64,000 bases of DNA from Isoetes taiwanensis (Eukaryota; Streptophyta; Lycopodiopsida; Isoetales; Isoetaceae): positions 20,103,513 through 20,167,512 of the forward strand of contig JAJEKV010000014.1 of the NCBI GenBank assembly GCA_021234155.1. Reading direction: 5' to 3'. Of this stretch, positions 40,221-52,403 are shown one piece after another (within the stretch, counting starts at the first letter, position 1; each line of letters starts with the position of its first letter). The position numbers and the translations under genes were made by a program. The notes below the pieces were generated by a model. The model saw only the letters and a program-made list of their open reading frames with translations. It was not told the DNA's origin and searched no databases.

Positions 40221-42710
40221 TGTTAGGCTGAGGGGACCAGCCTATTCTTTCCTTTGAGGAGATGTTGCCCATTTCTGGCAACATGGACTGCATCTATTAT
40301 CAAAACTTTTGTTTCATCCATATTTCCTCTAAGGAAAAGTTTGGAGCTATTGTGATCCCATTAGAGTTTGGAAGACATTTGACCAAGTTTGGAAGGCATT
40401 GGGGATCTCCTTTTATAGCCTAATCTTTTCCTTGAGGTAAAATACCTTTAGACACATTCCCATTTGTTTAACATTTTCCTTTTATTTGAAGACCAGGCAA
40501 AGGCTATAGCAAGATTATCAAAGAAGCACAAGTTGTTTTACCAAAGCTCAACCTTATGAAGCTTGCTTGAGTTTCATTAGTAGTTTGAAGTCACACACAT
40601 AAGGATGCCATCTTGGAAGTGAAATGTGCTCTTATTCTAGCCTTGAAGTTTGGAAGACCCTTATAGAAGTTTGGAAGACCCTTAGGCTTTGAGCAAATGT
40701 ATCTTCACTATGAGGTATGATTTGAGCATTAGAGACAATCGAGATGAAATCAAGTGCTCTGAGAGGTACCCATCTTGTCTTCATTCCATATCCACCTTTT
40801 TATGTCCTATGAACCTTTTATAACCTTTCTTTCACCATTTTTTCCACTTTTGAGACCTTTTCCCATCATTTCACTACCCATTTTCTTATTGATCCTACCC
40901 TCAATTGAGAATTGCCCCCTAATGATCTTGAAAAACTTCAAAGGCAAGAAAACTCTTTTCTCATTCTCATTTCATCTTCCTAAACCCTAGTATAGCCTAT
41001 TTACACCCTTTTTCCCATCTTTTCCCATGACTTTTTCACCATCCCTATGTTGCAATATTCATTGACCATGGGTCAAAATGGACAAAATTCAAATATTTAG
41101 GTTTGACACGAAAACCTTCTAGATGGAAAGCTTGGCAAAAAAGAGCTAACATAGCCTTTTTAAATTTGAAAAAAACCCTTGGGAAGGCCTTCAAAATTGG
41201 ATTCTTGGGATGCGTGCCAAAAAAATAAAAAACCTATTCTAGCCTATCTACCCTATCTAATTCTGCATAGTTCAGTCACCCCAAATTTTTCCACGTGGCG
41301 GCGGGCGTGGGGGGCGGACACGGGTGGGTGTCCCCTCTGCGGGCACGCACGCTGCGGTTAATAGTTGAGTCGGCACTTTTCCTTATATATACGAGCCTCG
41401 AACCACTCCGGCTGTGGGATATATCATCCTTAAGAATTTTCGATGAACCCTAAGAAATAGGGGAACACCGCTAAATCCGCCAATTAATTGCCCTAAATTT
41501 GATTGAATCCGCCAATTTTCCCCGAGATCAACTCCTGAACCTTTTAGAGACCTTGGGGACCCTCGTGGCACTTGATCCCGTGAGAAATTGCTCAAATTTG
41601 GCCTAAAATCACTTTCGGTAGAGCTAGTTTTGTGAGAAAAAGCGGTTCTTAAACCAAAGCATTCGGATCAAATCGACCGCCCCTCGGAGATAGACCTCGT
41701 GATCTTGGCGCATTTTGATATTACGATATTATCTTGCTCTGCTCTATTCAAAATTTGCTCTGCTCTTCTTTCGTGATTGAAAGATCGTCCCCGGTGTGAC
41801 TTGTTCGACGGTGAGGCACTTCAACTACAACTCAAAAATCATTTCATTCGGCTTCATTAGTAGTTCGAGATTCACTAAAGGCTCGAGACGGACACTGGAT
41901 TTTACTTTCAAACTTTGTTATATGTTTGAATTTGGTAATGCCTTGCTAACACTATCAAATTTCTTGTGTTACATTTCTATAATGCATAGTCTTTGCACGG
42001 AAAGTTGTTGTCACCATTGTATATTCATCTTTTGTAATCACGCATTGTGCTTTTAAAGCTAAAAAACTAAAAACAAAACCCAAAATATTTATTCCAAGCT
42101 ATATTCTTTTCAGATAGTTGCATTTCATCTTCATAAAAACCTTAGAGACCTACACATTCAAAGAAAACACATAAAAAGACCTTTTTTTCATAAGCATCCA
42201 CGAGTTTGCTCTTTTCACGAGGCCTCGGCTACTTACGAGAGAAACCAAAACTCTTTTTTGCTATTTAAACCCTATGCACATGATCTAGGGGTTATTTTGA
42301 AGTTACTGCACGGATCCCAACTCAAGATTCCTTATCAAACTCCATCTGCAAATTTTGGCTCTCTGTTTTGGCACTGGCCAACTTTTTGACCCGACTTTGA
42401 CCTACATTTTCTCAACCTTCCCCTATTCAAATCAAGTCAAATCTCCACCCCCAGTTTCCTTTGCTTGTTGATCATCTATACCACCAATCACATCTCAAAA
42501 ATCTCACAAGGTGTGTCTGCAAGGCCATTTTTTGCTCTGACAGTTTTTTCAGTTTCAGGGACTTTAGTGATTTTGAAAAAACCAATATTCCAAAATGACT
42601 TTTCTCACTTCATATGTCAAGGATTGATCACCCTAAGTGATCTGGAGGTCCTAACCATTTTGTTTGAGCTTCCTTGAGGTTAGACTAAAATTCCAGGTTT
42701 TAGGCTAACA
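40221..42710 (+). repeat. 3' LTR of the Gypsy element, complete
   Basis: This 2,490 bp LTR begins TGTTAGGCTG and ends TAGGCTAACA, with 6 bp inverted termini TGTTAG/CTAACA. It matches 4,479-6,912 in reverse. Long LTRs of this size are typical of some plant Gypsy lineages. Confidence 0.95.
41384..41391 (+). promoter_or_regulatory. Probable TATA box of the LTR promoter
   Basis: TATATATA in the context CCTTATATATACGAGCC lies in the GC-richer middle of the LTR, a usual place for the U3 promoter. The other LTR copy has a one-dinucleotide-shorter version near 5,790. Confidence 0.55.
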
Positions 42711-42884
42711 GGGGTGGAGCTCCACTATTTTTCCCTGCTTCATATTATGCTTTTTATTATATCTAATTTTATTAATTACTTGTCTTGTCTTATCCTGTCA
42801 TAATCCTTCTCTGATTTTCGTACGCGTGTACGGGAAGCATCCCCACCGTCTCCTATGCACCTTTCTGACATTCGTACTCCGTTG

Positions 42885-43028
42885 TATTTAGCATCACATA
42901 TCATCGAGCAGTGGCAAAAAATGTGTCGACTTGATATCAATATCACCTATCATTGGCTTCCGCTAAAAGGACATTTACTAATTTGTATTGGTGTACTCAC
43001 TTATAACCATGGAAGTGATGGGCACAAA
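42885..43028 (+). repeat. Dispersed repeat R2, copy 2
   Basis: This is the direct-strand counterpart of 18,012-18,160, beginning GTTGTATTTAGCATCACATA. Sequence between the LTR end (42,710) and this repeat has no gene. Confidence 0.8.
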
Positions 43029-45299
43029 GCAGATCTATAGAATGGTATACATTTTAATGGTATTTTTTGTAGTTTATTTAGTCGTATCATGTTGAATAAA
43101 ATGCGACATGCACAAAAAACTTGAGGGTTTATAGTTAAACTAAACTATTTCTTCTCTAGAGATTTGCCATAGTGAGTTTTTTTTATACATATATGGTACA
43201 ATGGAAGACTAAAAAGAGGCTCTCGCTGCTCTACGTCATCCCTCGTATGAATATGCACCTAAACAAAGAGGGATTTTAGAAGAAATTTAATTAAAAGTGT
43301 AAGAGGTTTATTTTAAAAAAGGGGGTTTTTTTTTTTTTTTTTGGGGGCAGGGGGATCTTCGTTACCTTGGGAAGGGTCTTATATAAATATAAAATGATTA
43401 AGAACCCCCAGGAACTGAACCCGGGATAATCCAAATGAACTTTTTAAAAAACATACTAGTGATGTGTGTTACCTCCAATCTATGTCACGCATGCGATATC
43501 CAACAATGTAGAAACATGGGATGATGGGTTTGTTAAGAGAGAACCAAATATTCTAGAAGCCATGAGTTGGGCAACCATATATGTAAGTAGGATGAAAATG
43601 AAGCGACATGGATGCTTGTGTGATATTTCAAGTATTTTATACGCTATATGTACAAAACACCTGATAAGTCACCATGAGTGCTTAATGGTATATTAACTAC
43701 TCAAGTATTTATTAATGGAGCAAAGTTAGCTGAGCTAAAGTATATATTAATTTAAAAGCCAATTTAATAGCTATGCTAAATTTAATACTAATTTAGTTAA
43801 TTGATAATCAATTAACTAATGTAATTAGCAAGCCTCAGTTAGGCCAAATCGATTGGGCCTAAGGTAGTTGCTAAACAAGAGTTACTCAAAATTGAGGCTT
43901 CTCCATCAAATTGCTCCAAATCAGTTTGGCAGACTTTGAAGGAGAAGGAGCTGCTTGTTCAACTGCATAGATTATGGAGAACTTGAGAGACAACGGGTCT
44001 GGTAAAGATACCCGGTTGGTATGAATAGATAGCTCAGGTTTCTAGTTAAGACTTAACCCTTGTGTGATTAGATGAATGATTAATCTTATGTTGATCCTCA
44101 ATTGAAGTTATGGATGGATTTATAGTAGTTCCTCGCGGCACCTCTTGTGTTTGTGGAATAAGGGAGGGTAGGTCTAGCTGGGGCCTCGGTAATGTGTTAG
44201 GCTTATAGTCGGTCACTGCGTGTGGACCGGCTATGGGTCTGACGCTTCCTGGATCACAAGTGTCGACTCGAAAGGTCATCCTGGCTCGATAGGTGCAAAT
44301 GATCTCGACCTATGAATTTTGGGTGGTTAGGTCAGGTACGAACGTGTGTCATCACGATCCTCTAGCCACCCATGGAACCATTGTGCTAGACAAAGGGACT
44401 TGTCCCATTCCTGCCTCATCGGACTCGGGAAATGCAATCTGGAGTAGTCCCATAGGTGAATCCATGAGATTACGTCTCCGGAAGGCTACAATAATGCCAC
44501 AGCAAGTTTCAGCCTATCTGCAACATGGACACATGAGGGGTGGATGGAGTGGACTATCCTAGCCAATGCTCTATGCGAACCAATACTATTGTTATAATTT
44601 TGTCTATTGTTTATTGGAGACCTTGTTGAGTCGACCCTTTTTTAGTCTGAGTCAGGGTAGAACCCGTACCATAATTCACGGTATATGTTATGTTGATCTT
44701 CGCATTGATTGATGAATGGACCACCCTTCGTGGTCGCATATTATTATGTGTATATGGCTTGTCTAGTGAGTTTTTGGAGTTTGCGTACACTTTGAGATGC
44801 AGAAATAGCACCTTCATGATGCTGCATAGCCTTGCTTGCAAATTTACTGATTATCATCATGTATTGCCATGGTCTAATAACCCCATTGTAATAAAGTGAT
44901 CTTATATGTTCTTTGCATGGCCTTCAGCATTTCCTTTTGGCATTGCCTCAAGGGTCCATAAAAGATGAACTAGAAAAGATGAATGTGCAAAAAATCCATA
45001 TACTTTTATTTAATATAAAAGTCAACATGATGCTAAAAGCACACAAATACCGCAATACTAATTTGTCAACACTTTCTCATATTGAAAAATGTATTTGATA
45101 TATTTCTCTATAATACCAATTGCCCAATGGTCGGAGTCCCCCCCCCTCCCCCCCCGTGTGAATATGCACCTAAATCAAAGGGGGTTTCACGGGGAATTTA
45201 ATTTAAAAGGGTTGAATATAATGGTTTGTGTTCCTTCCTATTATAAGGCAGATACATTTTTCTGCCCGCCTCTAATATCTTCCTTACAAATTATATTGG
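43029..45299. other. No gene recognised
   Basis: This is about 2.3 kb without a supported gene. It contains a G/T homopolymer block at 43,320-43,350, an AT-rich part, and a more GC-balanced part (44,040-44,570) with open frames on both strands that show no domain. A C-rich run is at 45,139-45,157. Confidence 0.5.
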
Positions 45300-45882
45300 C
45301 ATGACACGTTGCATTGAGGCATTTATGGCATTAATTTCAGATTTGAGGCATTTATGAGCATTTATGGCGGAGGAAGATATGAGCATTACCATAGAATGAC
45401 ACGTTGCATTCATCGCATTTATGGCAGATTTGTGCACTTTGTATTTACTGCGGCCATTAATACACTTTGCATTTATTGTGGCCATTAATACGCTTTTGAA
45501 TTTCTTGCGAATTATCAAAGCACGACATGTGTGCACTTTGCATTTATTGTGGCCATTAATACCTTTTGCATTTATTACGGCCATTAATACGCTTTGCATT
45601 TATTGCGGCCATTAATACGCTTTGCATTTATTGTGAATTATCAAAGCACGACATGTGTGCACTTTGCATTTATTGCGGCTATTAATACCCATTGCATTTA
45701 TTGCGGCCATTAATACGCTTTGCATTTATTGCGGCCATTAATACGCTTTGAATTTATTGCGAATTATCAAAACCGACATGTGTGCACTTTGCATTTATTA
45801 GGCCATTAATACGCTTTGCATTTATTGCGAATTATCAAAGCACGACATGTGTGCACTTTGCATTTATTGCGGCCATTGGCAA
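45300..45882. repeat. Minisatellite of GCATTTATTGCGGCCATTAA-type units
   Basis: Units of about 28 bp (TTGCATTTATTGCGGCCATTAATACG) alternate with a longer segment GAATTATCAAAGCACGACAT followed by GTGTGCACTTT. The longer segment recurs near 45,507, 45,633, 45,760 and 45,829. This makes a higher-order arrangement rather than a simple array. Confidence 0.85.
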
Positions 45883-46247
45883 ATTTGTTAGAAGATATCA
45901 ATCCCATAGAATCTTAATGATATCCATTTTAGGATAATTATGGATATGAAATATATATCGAATGATATTAATGATTACATGCGAGTTGTGATATAGGCAC
46001 TTGGCATAAATATAGCCCTAGATTAGTCATGTGTGTCGATCATCCAACGAAACTCCATCTTATAAATAGAAGGCCTTCTTCGACGCATTGAGAGCACTTC
46101 AAGAGCTATTGTGAACGCTTCTCTTCTGCTTCATTAATTGCATGCAAGGTAAATATTCTCCCATTTTGTTACATTGCTAAAGCTTGGATTGTTTAATATG
46201 AAACTAGCATTTTTCTTTCATCCTTAATCTTGGCGTAATGCGTATGT
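45883..46247. other. No gene recognised
   Basis: AT-rich DNA with phrases such as GATATCAATCCCATAG and CCTTCTTCGACGCATTGAG. It has a TATAAATA-like box at 46,062 and looks like the end of an LTR or a promoter region, but no partner was found. Confidence 0.4.
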
Positions 46248-46868
46248 GGACCGCCGCGAACATTTCTCTTGTTCCAACCTTGTGAAGTTAGATTTAACAT
46301 AAGTTTCAGACCTTGTTTAGTAATGGATTTGTGACAATTAAAAGTGCGCAAAGCAAATGGCAATCTTGAAATAATAGAACATACAGGATTTAACACCACC
46401 TTGTTGTCTCGAGTTCTCATGCTCCTAAAGTAGATGAGTGCCATTGGTTTGTATTGATAGTTTTATATTTGTTTTTTTTTTTTGAAGAACGTGTTTTACT
46501 TCATATTATACACTCAAAATATTACAAAGTACTTCCAGAAGTAAGAAATGTCCCTGAAGCATCAATCACTTTTAGATGATCACTCCATATTGGAAGTTTA
46601 ATACGATCAGGCCAATTGGAGATCTGAAAGCAATTATACAACTTCTTACGAATTTCTTGAAGCACCACCTGAGAAGAAATATGCTTATCATAAAAGACCT
46701 TTCTTCGCCTTCGCTTCCATACACTCCATATTAGCCAAGACTTTGCCATGTGAAATGCAATCCTTTTAGAAGCGAGTCCAATCGATTTGGATAAATACCC
46801 AAAAGAAAGTCTTGACTATCCAAAGATACTCCAAAAAGAGAATGCAGCCGGGACCTAAGACTACCATT

Positions 46869-49172
46869 TCACGCACACAAATATAAACAGTGCTCCAATG
46901 TTTCAATGCACCGCTCACACATTGGGCAAAGTGGGCTTACTTCCGGCTTAAAGCGATGAACCATCTCATTAACTCTCAAAGAGCGATGAATTACCTGCCA
47001 AAGTAGAACATTTACCTTTGGAGGATTATATTTAGACCAAACAAGGTTCCAGATGGATTGCCATTGAGAAGGCAAAGTCTGTAAGTGCCATTTTCGAGAA
47101 GGTGGTAAAGTACTGGAGGAGGTAAGTAATCTGTAGCATGAACTTACTAGCTTCTTGCCTTCTTTAATACCTTGAACAAAGTTCCAACATCTCTTGTCAC
47201 CAACCTTCTTAATTAAAGGAAGAGCACTTGCTACATAAGCCCATATACTGATATCTTTATCCAACAACCCATATTTCTCCTGAAACCATTGCCAAGGAGC
47301 AATGTCAATACCAAAATACCACTGCTCAATAGAAATAATACCTGCTCTCCTCCACCTCACTTGGGAATGCGCATGCATAAATTCTACCACTGGGTGTAGT
47401 TGTCCATGAGTATACAAAGGCAACCACAGAAAGGGGGAAGATGCCTGGAGACAAGCTTCCCAATCAAATATAATCACCTGCTGGACTACCTTCCACGCCC
47501 GAAGCAAGCCTTTCAGTACTGGAGAGGCATGTGAATAAGCTTTCAATGGATATAACAATGCCCAAGGGAGCTCAATTCTCACACCTCGCTTATGAAAAAC
47601 CATACACTTCTTTACTGATTGTTTAAGTAACTTCATACCTGGTGATGCACAATCATCTTTCAACAAACTGAACAATAGCTTAGAAGCTAAGACCTTACCC
47701 TGTAAAGAAAGATCCAACATACCAAGTCCTCCTTGTTGTTTAAACAACATACATTTCTTCCACGCCACCTTCACAGTGCCTCCTTGATCGGTACACCAGA
47801 CAAAATCTCTTACAATCTTTTTTATCTCTGCAAACTTAGAAGCTGGAGCCAATAGAACCGAAACCAAATAAATATGCGTATTGTTCAATACTGACTTAGC
47901 TACTTGAATTCTACCTGCCAAGGATAACTTTGAACCTCTCCACCAAATCAGTTGCCTTTGTAAATTTAAGATAATTTCGTCCCATGCTTCATTCATGTCA
48001 ATATCTAGACCAAAAGGGACTCCTAGAAGCTTTGTCTTTGCAGATGGTACAACAACCTTCCAGGCATACTCATATAAAAAATGTGGAACTGCTTCCTTCC
48101 CCACCCATAAGGCACTACACTTAGCCCAATTAAGAAGACAACCAGATGCAATTGAAAATATATCCAAAATCTTTTTGATTATCTGCACATTATTCTCTTC
48201 ACCATCCACTAGCAAGAAGGTATCGTCTGCAAACTGATTAACCAAAACCTGTTCACCGTCCACCAATAATAACCCCTTTACCAAACCATCCTTTTCAGCC
48301 TCATGCAATAGTTGCGAAAGTCCTTCTGCCACTATAGTAAACAAAAAAGGAGCTAAAGGGCAACCTTGCCTTATTCCACGTTCAATTGGAAAAAGCACCA
48401 ATGGTTCTCCATGATACATTACTACCCCCTTAGCAGAAATCAACATTTTATGCATCATCGATCGGAAACCAGACCCAAATCCCAATTTCAAAAGCATGGC
48501 ATCCAAGAAAGTCCACTTCACACTATCATAAGCTTTAGCAAAATCCAATTTTAAATATAGAAGATTTTGACCTGAACATTGTGCCCAATGAACTCCTTTA
48601 TATGCTGCCACTATATTATGAAAAATTTGCCGACCTGGAAGAAAGCCGGACTGAGCCGCATCTATTCTCAATCCCAAAACCTGTTTAAGTCTTTCTGCAT
48701 AGGCTTTTGCAATAATTTTATAGATAGTTGATAGAAGAGTTATTGGGCGCCAATCATGAATGCTCACAGGTTCTTTCACTTTAGGAATAAGAGAAATCAA
48801 ACCCGTATTCAAAATCTTATCAAATTGATGTGAATTACACAAATCTTTGTATGCCTCCATAATGCTTACTGACGTCCATTCCCAATACCTTTTAAAAAAT
48901 TCTACAGGGATACCATCCATACCTGGACATTTATCTGAAGCCAACTCAAATGTTGCTGCTCGCAATTCAGACATAGAAAGTGGTGCCTCTAACAATTGAG
49001 ATTCCTCTTGTGAAAGAATTGCATGAACCTTAGAAAGCACAATATCCTGCATTACATCTTCATGGGGCAAGTGTTTGACCTTAAAAAAAGTTTCAAAGTA
49101 TTGAGTAAGGGACTGCTTAATCTCATTTGGCTCTGTCATTACCCTCCCATCCGGCAGAGATAAAGAGTACAT
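46869..49172 (-). pseudogene. LINE-C ORF2: reverse transcriptase and zf-RVT region
   Basis: This is 767 open codons. RT motifs include LISLIPKVKEPVSIHDWRPI, SGFLPGRQIFHNIVAA, LDFAKAYDSVKW (first catalytic Asp), IRQGCPLAPFLF and NQFADDTFLL (catalytic FADD). The C-terminal part has WSKYNPPKVNVLLWQVIHRS and CPMCERCIETLEHCLYLC, the zf-RVT domain. The frame ends early at 46,869 inside the zinc region. An in-frame TAG at 49,242 separates it from the endonuclease linker (49,242-49,469). Confidence 0.95.
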
Positions 49173-49241
49173 AGTAGCTGCATACCTCTTCTGCCTTGAA
49201 GCTCTAAAAAACAGCTTATTACAACGATCTCCATCTTTCAG

Positions 49242-50299
49242 CTAGGTTAATCCAGATTTAACTCGTGCTGATTGAATTTGGGCCGCTTCAAGACCACGAA
49301 TAGCATCAATAACCTGTTGCAATCTAAAAGAGTCCGTACCCACTTTCTTAAGCTCCTCTAATTCAGCATATAACTTACTTAATGTCTCTTTTTCTTCACG
49401 AACTCGTTGCGCTCCCCACTTTTTTGCAAAAATCTTGACATTTGCCAAAGCCTCAACAATTCTTCGCATACCATGTTGTTGAGACGAAGCCTTTTGCCAA
49501 GCCTCCTGACATCCTGCTTAGGCAACCATCTAGTATTCAATTTAAATACCGTTTTTCTCCTTTGTCGACTATGAGTAAGTTCACGATTTTCAAGAATTTG
49601 AGGATTATGGTCCGAGACTGCTTGTGCCAAATAATTAAGCCTCCATACCCGTGGACATGCATCACAAAACACACTATTTGCATACATTCGATCATGACGA
49701 GCCTGTGACAATCCTGGGCCAACCCAATTATTAGTCCAAGTAAAAGATGAATCTCCATCAACTTCCATAAACCCATGCTGAAAGAGTAACTTCTGCCACT
49801 GCTGCCGTTCAAAGCCGCTTACAATCTGTCCACCACCTAATCTGTCTTGGGCTGATTCGACCATATTGAAGTCCCCTACTAAAAGCCAAGCCACATTTTC
49901 TCCCCATTTTGGAATTTTATTACATAAAGAAGCCCATAAAGATGCTCTTTTTCTAGGAATATTAGATGCATATACATTAATGATACCACATTCTTGAAGT
50001 CCTTGCTTCCATTTAATGACTGTCCACCTTCCAAATTTATCTTTTGCTGTAAATGTGACATGAACATCCATACTCCAGGCTATCATTGTACCACCCCGAG
50101 CCTTGCCTGAAGTACTTATTAGAGCAGAAGTTTGCTTCCCAAACAAATTCATCATTGGAACAGCCCTGCCTCTATCACATTTATGCTCTTGAATACATAA
50201 AATATCTGGATTAATGTGTTTAATTAAATTAGCCAACCGCTGCCGTTTGTGAGGAGATGAACGTGCTCCTCTCACATTCCAAGACGTGATCTTAAGCAT
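49242..50299 (-). pseudogene. LINE-C ORF2 N-terminus: APE endonuclease and linker
   Basis: The frame starts MLKITSWNVRGARSSPHKRQ at 50,299. It has DILCIQEHK (catalytic Glu), WLLVGDFNMV (Asp/Asn), and RHDRMYAN followed by SDHNP (catalytic His). The frame is shifted near 49,450 and continues as the helical linker at 49,242-49,469. The endonuclease nicks target DNA at T/A-rich sites. Confidence 0.93.
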
Positions 50300-52107
50300 G
50301 AGGTATTTTGGATTTCTTCTTCCTCCTCTTTTTTGATGAGGCTTTTCCCACTTTTACCTCAGTTTCTTGTGGCTTATATAATACCAAGGCCTGGTCCATG
50401 TTATGCTCACTAATATCACCAGTATCCTTGTGCCTATCTTCCTCCTCAGATGAATCGTCACCAGCCCCTGACTCTATGATATCACCGGTATCCAGGTTAT
50501 GCGTCACCCTTGCTTTACTTTTACGCTTTTTAGGACTTTGCCATGCCAACTCAGCATTGGAACATTTTACCATCTCTTCATCTGGTGATGAATCATGAAC
50601 ATCCTCACCAACCACCATTGGAACTGCTTCTATATCTTTTCCACATTCTTGCAAACCAGATACCTTCTTTTCATCCAGATTCTCTGGAACAACTTCTGCA
50701 GGAGTTGCAGACATATCCATATTTTGCTGTTTATCACCAATGGGATATTCCTTCTGCACATCTACATCCAATATCTTCAAAGAAGGAAACCAACACTTTA
50801 ACTCACTGCCATTCAAAAGCTCTAAGTTAAAGCGTGAAAAAAACTCCCCACTCTTCACTATTACCTCCTTGGGAAGACTCTGATCCATTGGTAATGCTAC
50901 ACAAACACGAGCACCTCTGAGAATTGAATGAGATATATGCTTACCAATACCATTAGCAATAGAGATAAGGAACTTTGGAAGCAAGAGATCCGGTGGCAAA
51001 CCATGAATTTGAAACCAGCAAGGCAGCATCGCTTTAGATTATCAGCAGAAAAGCCTGGTGAATAATGCTGAAAAATGACACATGAGCCTCCTATTGAGAA
51101 AACACCTCTTGAAGTCAATGAGGCGCTTCGTCGTCAAACCCTAGCAAAAAGAAATTATTGCCTAACACTTTGAAAGAATTAAAAGGTGCAATAGACATCC
51201 GTCTGAGCATAGAACCAATCCATCCAGTAATTTTAGTAGAATTAAAATAATTTCCAGCATAGTACCCAATTACAGAATGTGCCACCAGTTTAGCCACACA
51301 CTTTCGATGCTCCAATTGATCCACTTCTATAACTGGTACGCCACAAACTTTATTTCCAACAGCAGAACCACTAATGCCTTGAACAAAGTCCTCCACACAA
51401 CCAGAATGCGAAAACTCCCCTTTCCTCTCTTTCAACACTTCAAAAAAATCTTGCTTATTACCCTGATCCAAGAAAGTAAGCGCTTCCTGCACACGTGAAC
51501 TCTGATAATTATGAGCAAGATCTTTACGCACCCAACTACTAAAATGAGCATTCCTCAATCTGTTAACTGTGTCATTTGATCTCCAAGCATTTGGAGGATC
51601 TTGAGGAACAGGATTAGACCTCAAATCTGCAAACCCACCATTATTACTTTCGGTAACTTTAGGTGCCTCAGCATCTCCTTTCTCCACCTGTAAAGCCTCA
51701 GCACATGGCAGATCCTCAGAAACATTGGCTAGTACCTCCATACTAGTTTCGCCCACTATTTTATCATTTGTCATTTTAGTTACTTCCTCAGTCACTGTAA
51801 ACAAAGATTTCAAGGGTTGCAATGCCTTTGCAATTGAAACAGTTGATGTATTTACCTGCTTATGCATCTTTGCTACTTCACCTGCATGGCTTGAGCCTAA
51901 AGGAGTATAAGAGCAAAAATTTTCTGGAAACCCACCGGCCTTCTCCATTTGACTCATAGACCGAAAGTCAGACTTTCGTGCTAAATCCTTCCACCGAACA
52001 TTATCCTTGATAGAAGATTCAGACATTGAGACATCTGAAGTGAAAACCCCTTCACCAAACCCTACGCTACAGAGATCCACCCAAGAGAATAGTGCAGGTT
52101 GCTCCAC
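50292..52107 (-). pseudogene. LINE-C ORF1 (DUF4283-like RNA-binding protein), frameshifted
   Basis: Two frames make up ORF1. 51,115-52,107 has the Ser/Thr-rich N-terminus and the DUF4283-like block HRKCVAKLVAHSVIGYYAGN and NNFFLLGFDDE. 50,292-51,029 continues with MLPCWFQIHGLPPDLL and LPKEVIVKSGEFFSRFNLEL, and a basic tail KKRRKKKSK. About 85 bp between them read in a shifted frame. Its stop TAA lies 5 bp inside the ATG of ORF2, giving an 8 bp overlap. Confidence 0.85.
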
Positions 52108-52385
52108 TGAGCCTAATCAACCCTGCTACTACCTCCAATCCTCAGAGGATTTCAGGCAAGATTCTGTAATATGGCCGAAACTGAAAGACTCTTGACTTGC
52201 ACCAGTAATCTTCTGTAAAAGCATTCATATAATATACCAATGGAAAGGGCCCGAAAAGAGCTTTCCAACGGTGTAAAGAACACTGAATTCTGACTCCGAA
52301 CGCCAAAGTTATGGCCGCTCAAAGTTTGCTCCGGCAAAGTACGGCGCCCTACCTGCGACTTTTTGCTCAGAGTCTAATTTTTTCC
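52108..52385 (-). other. LINE-C 5' UTR
   Basis: The stretch between the ORF1 start and the target duplication. It contains GCCATAACTTTGGCGTTCGG- and TTTCCATTGGTATATTATAT-like phrases resembling leader regions of plant L1 elements. LINE-D has loosely similar phrases at about 55,030-55,110. Confidence 0.65.
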
Positions 52386-52403
52386 GATAGTTTTATATTT
52401 GTT

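Larger units (their letters stand above)
37040..42710 (+). mobile_element. 3' half of a Ty3/Gypsy LTR retrotransposon
   Basis: It starts within the short linker before RT and contains RT, RNase H and integrase, followed by an untranslated stretch and a complete LTR. No gag, protease or 5' LTR precedes it. These parts are found on the other strand at 1,700-6,912. The LTR is homologous to the one there. No long polypurine tract was recognised just before the LTR. The flanking base pattern after the LTR is GGGGT, but no partner could be tested because the other outer end is truncated. Confidence 0.9.
46474..52385 (-). mobile_element. LINE-C, full-length L1-type retrotransposon with 18 bp target duplication
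   Basis: GATAGTTTTATATTTGTT flanks the element at 46,456-46,473 and 52,386-52,403. A poly(T) run directly inside the left flank is the poly(A) tail of a minus-strand insertion. The element is 5,912 bp with a 5' UTR, ORF1, APE endonuclease, RT and a C-terminal zinc region. A few frameshifts and stops inactivate it. Confidence 0.96.

Noticed and set aside
42711-42884. Fragment of LINE-B leader beside the 3' LTR
   Set aside because: Only short phrases such as CTCTGATTTTCGTA are shared with about 33,655-33,720. The similarity is too short to call.
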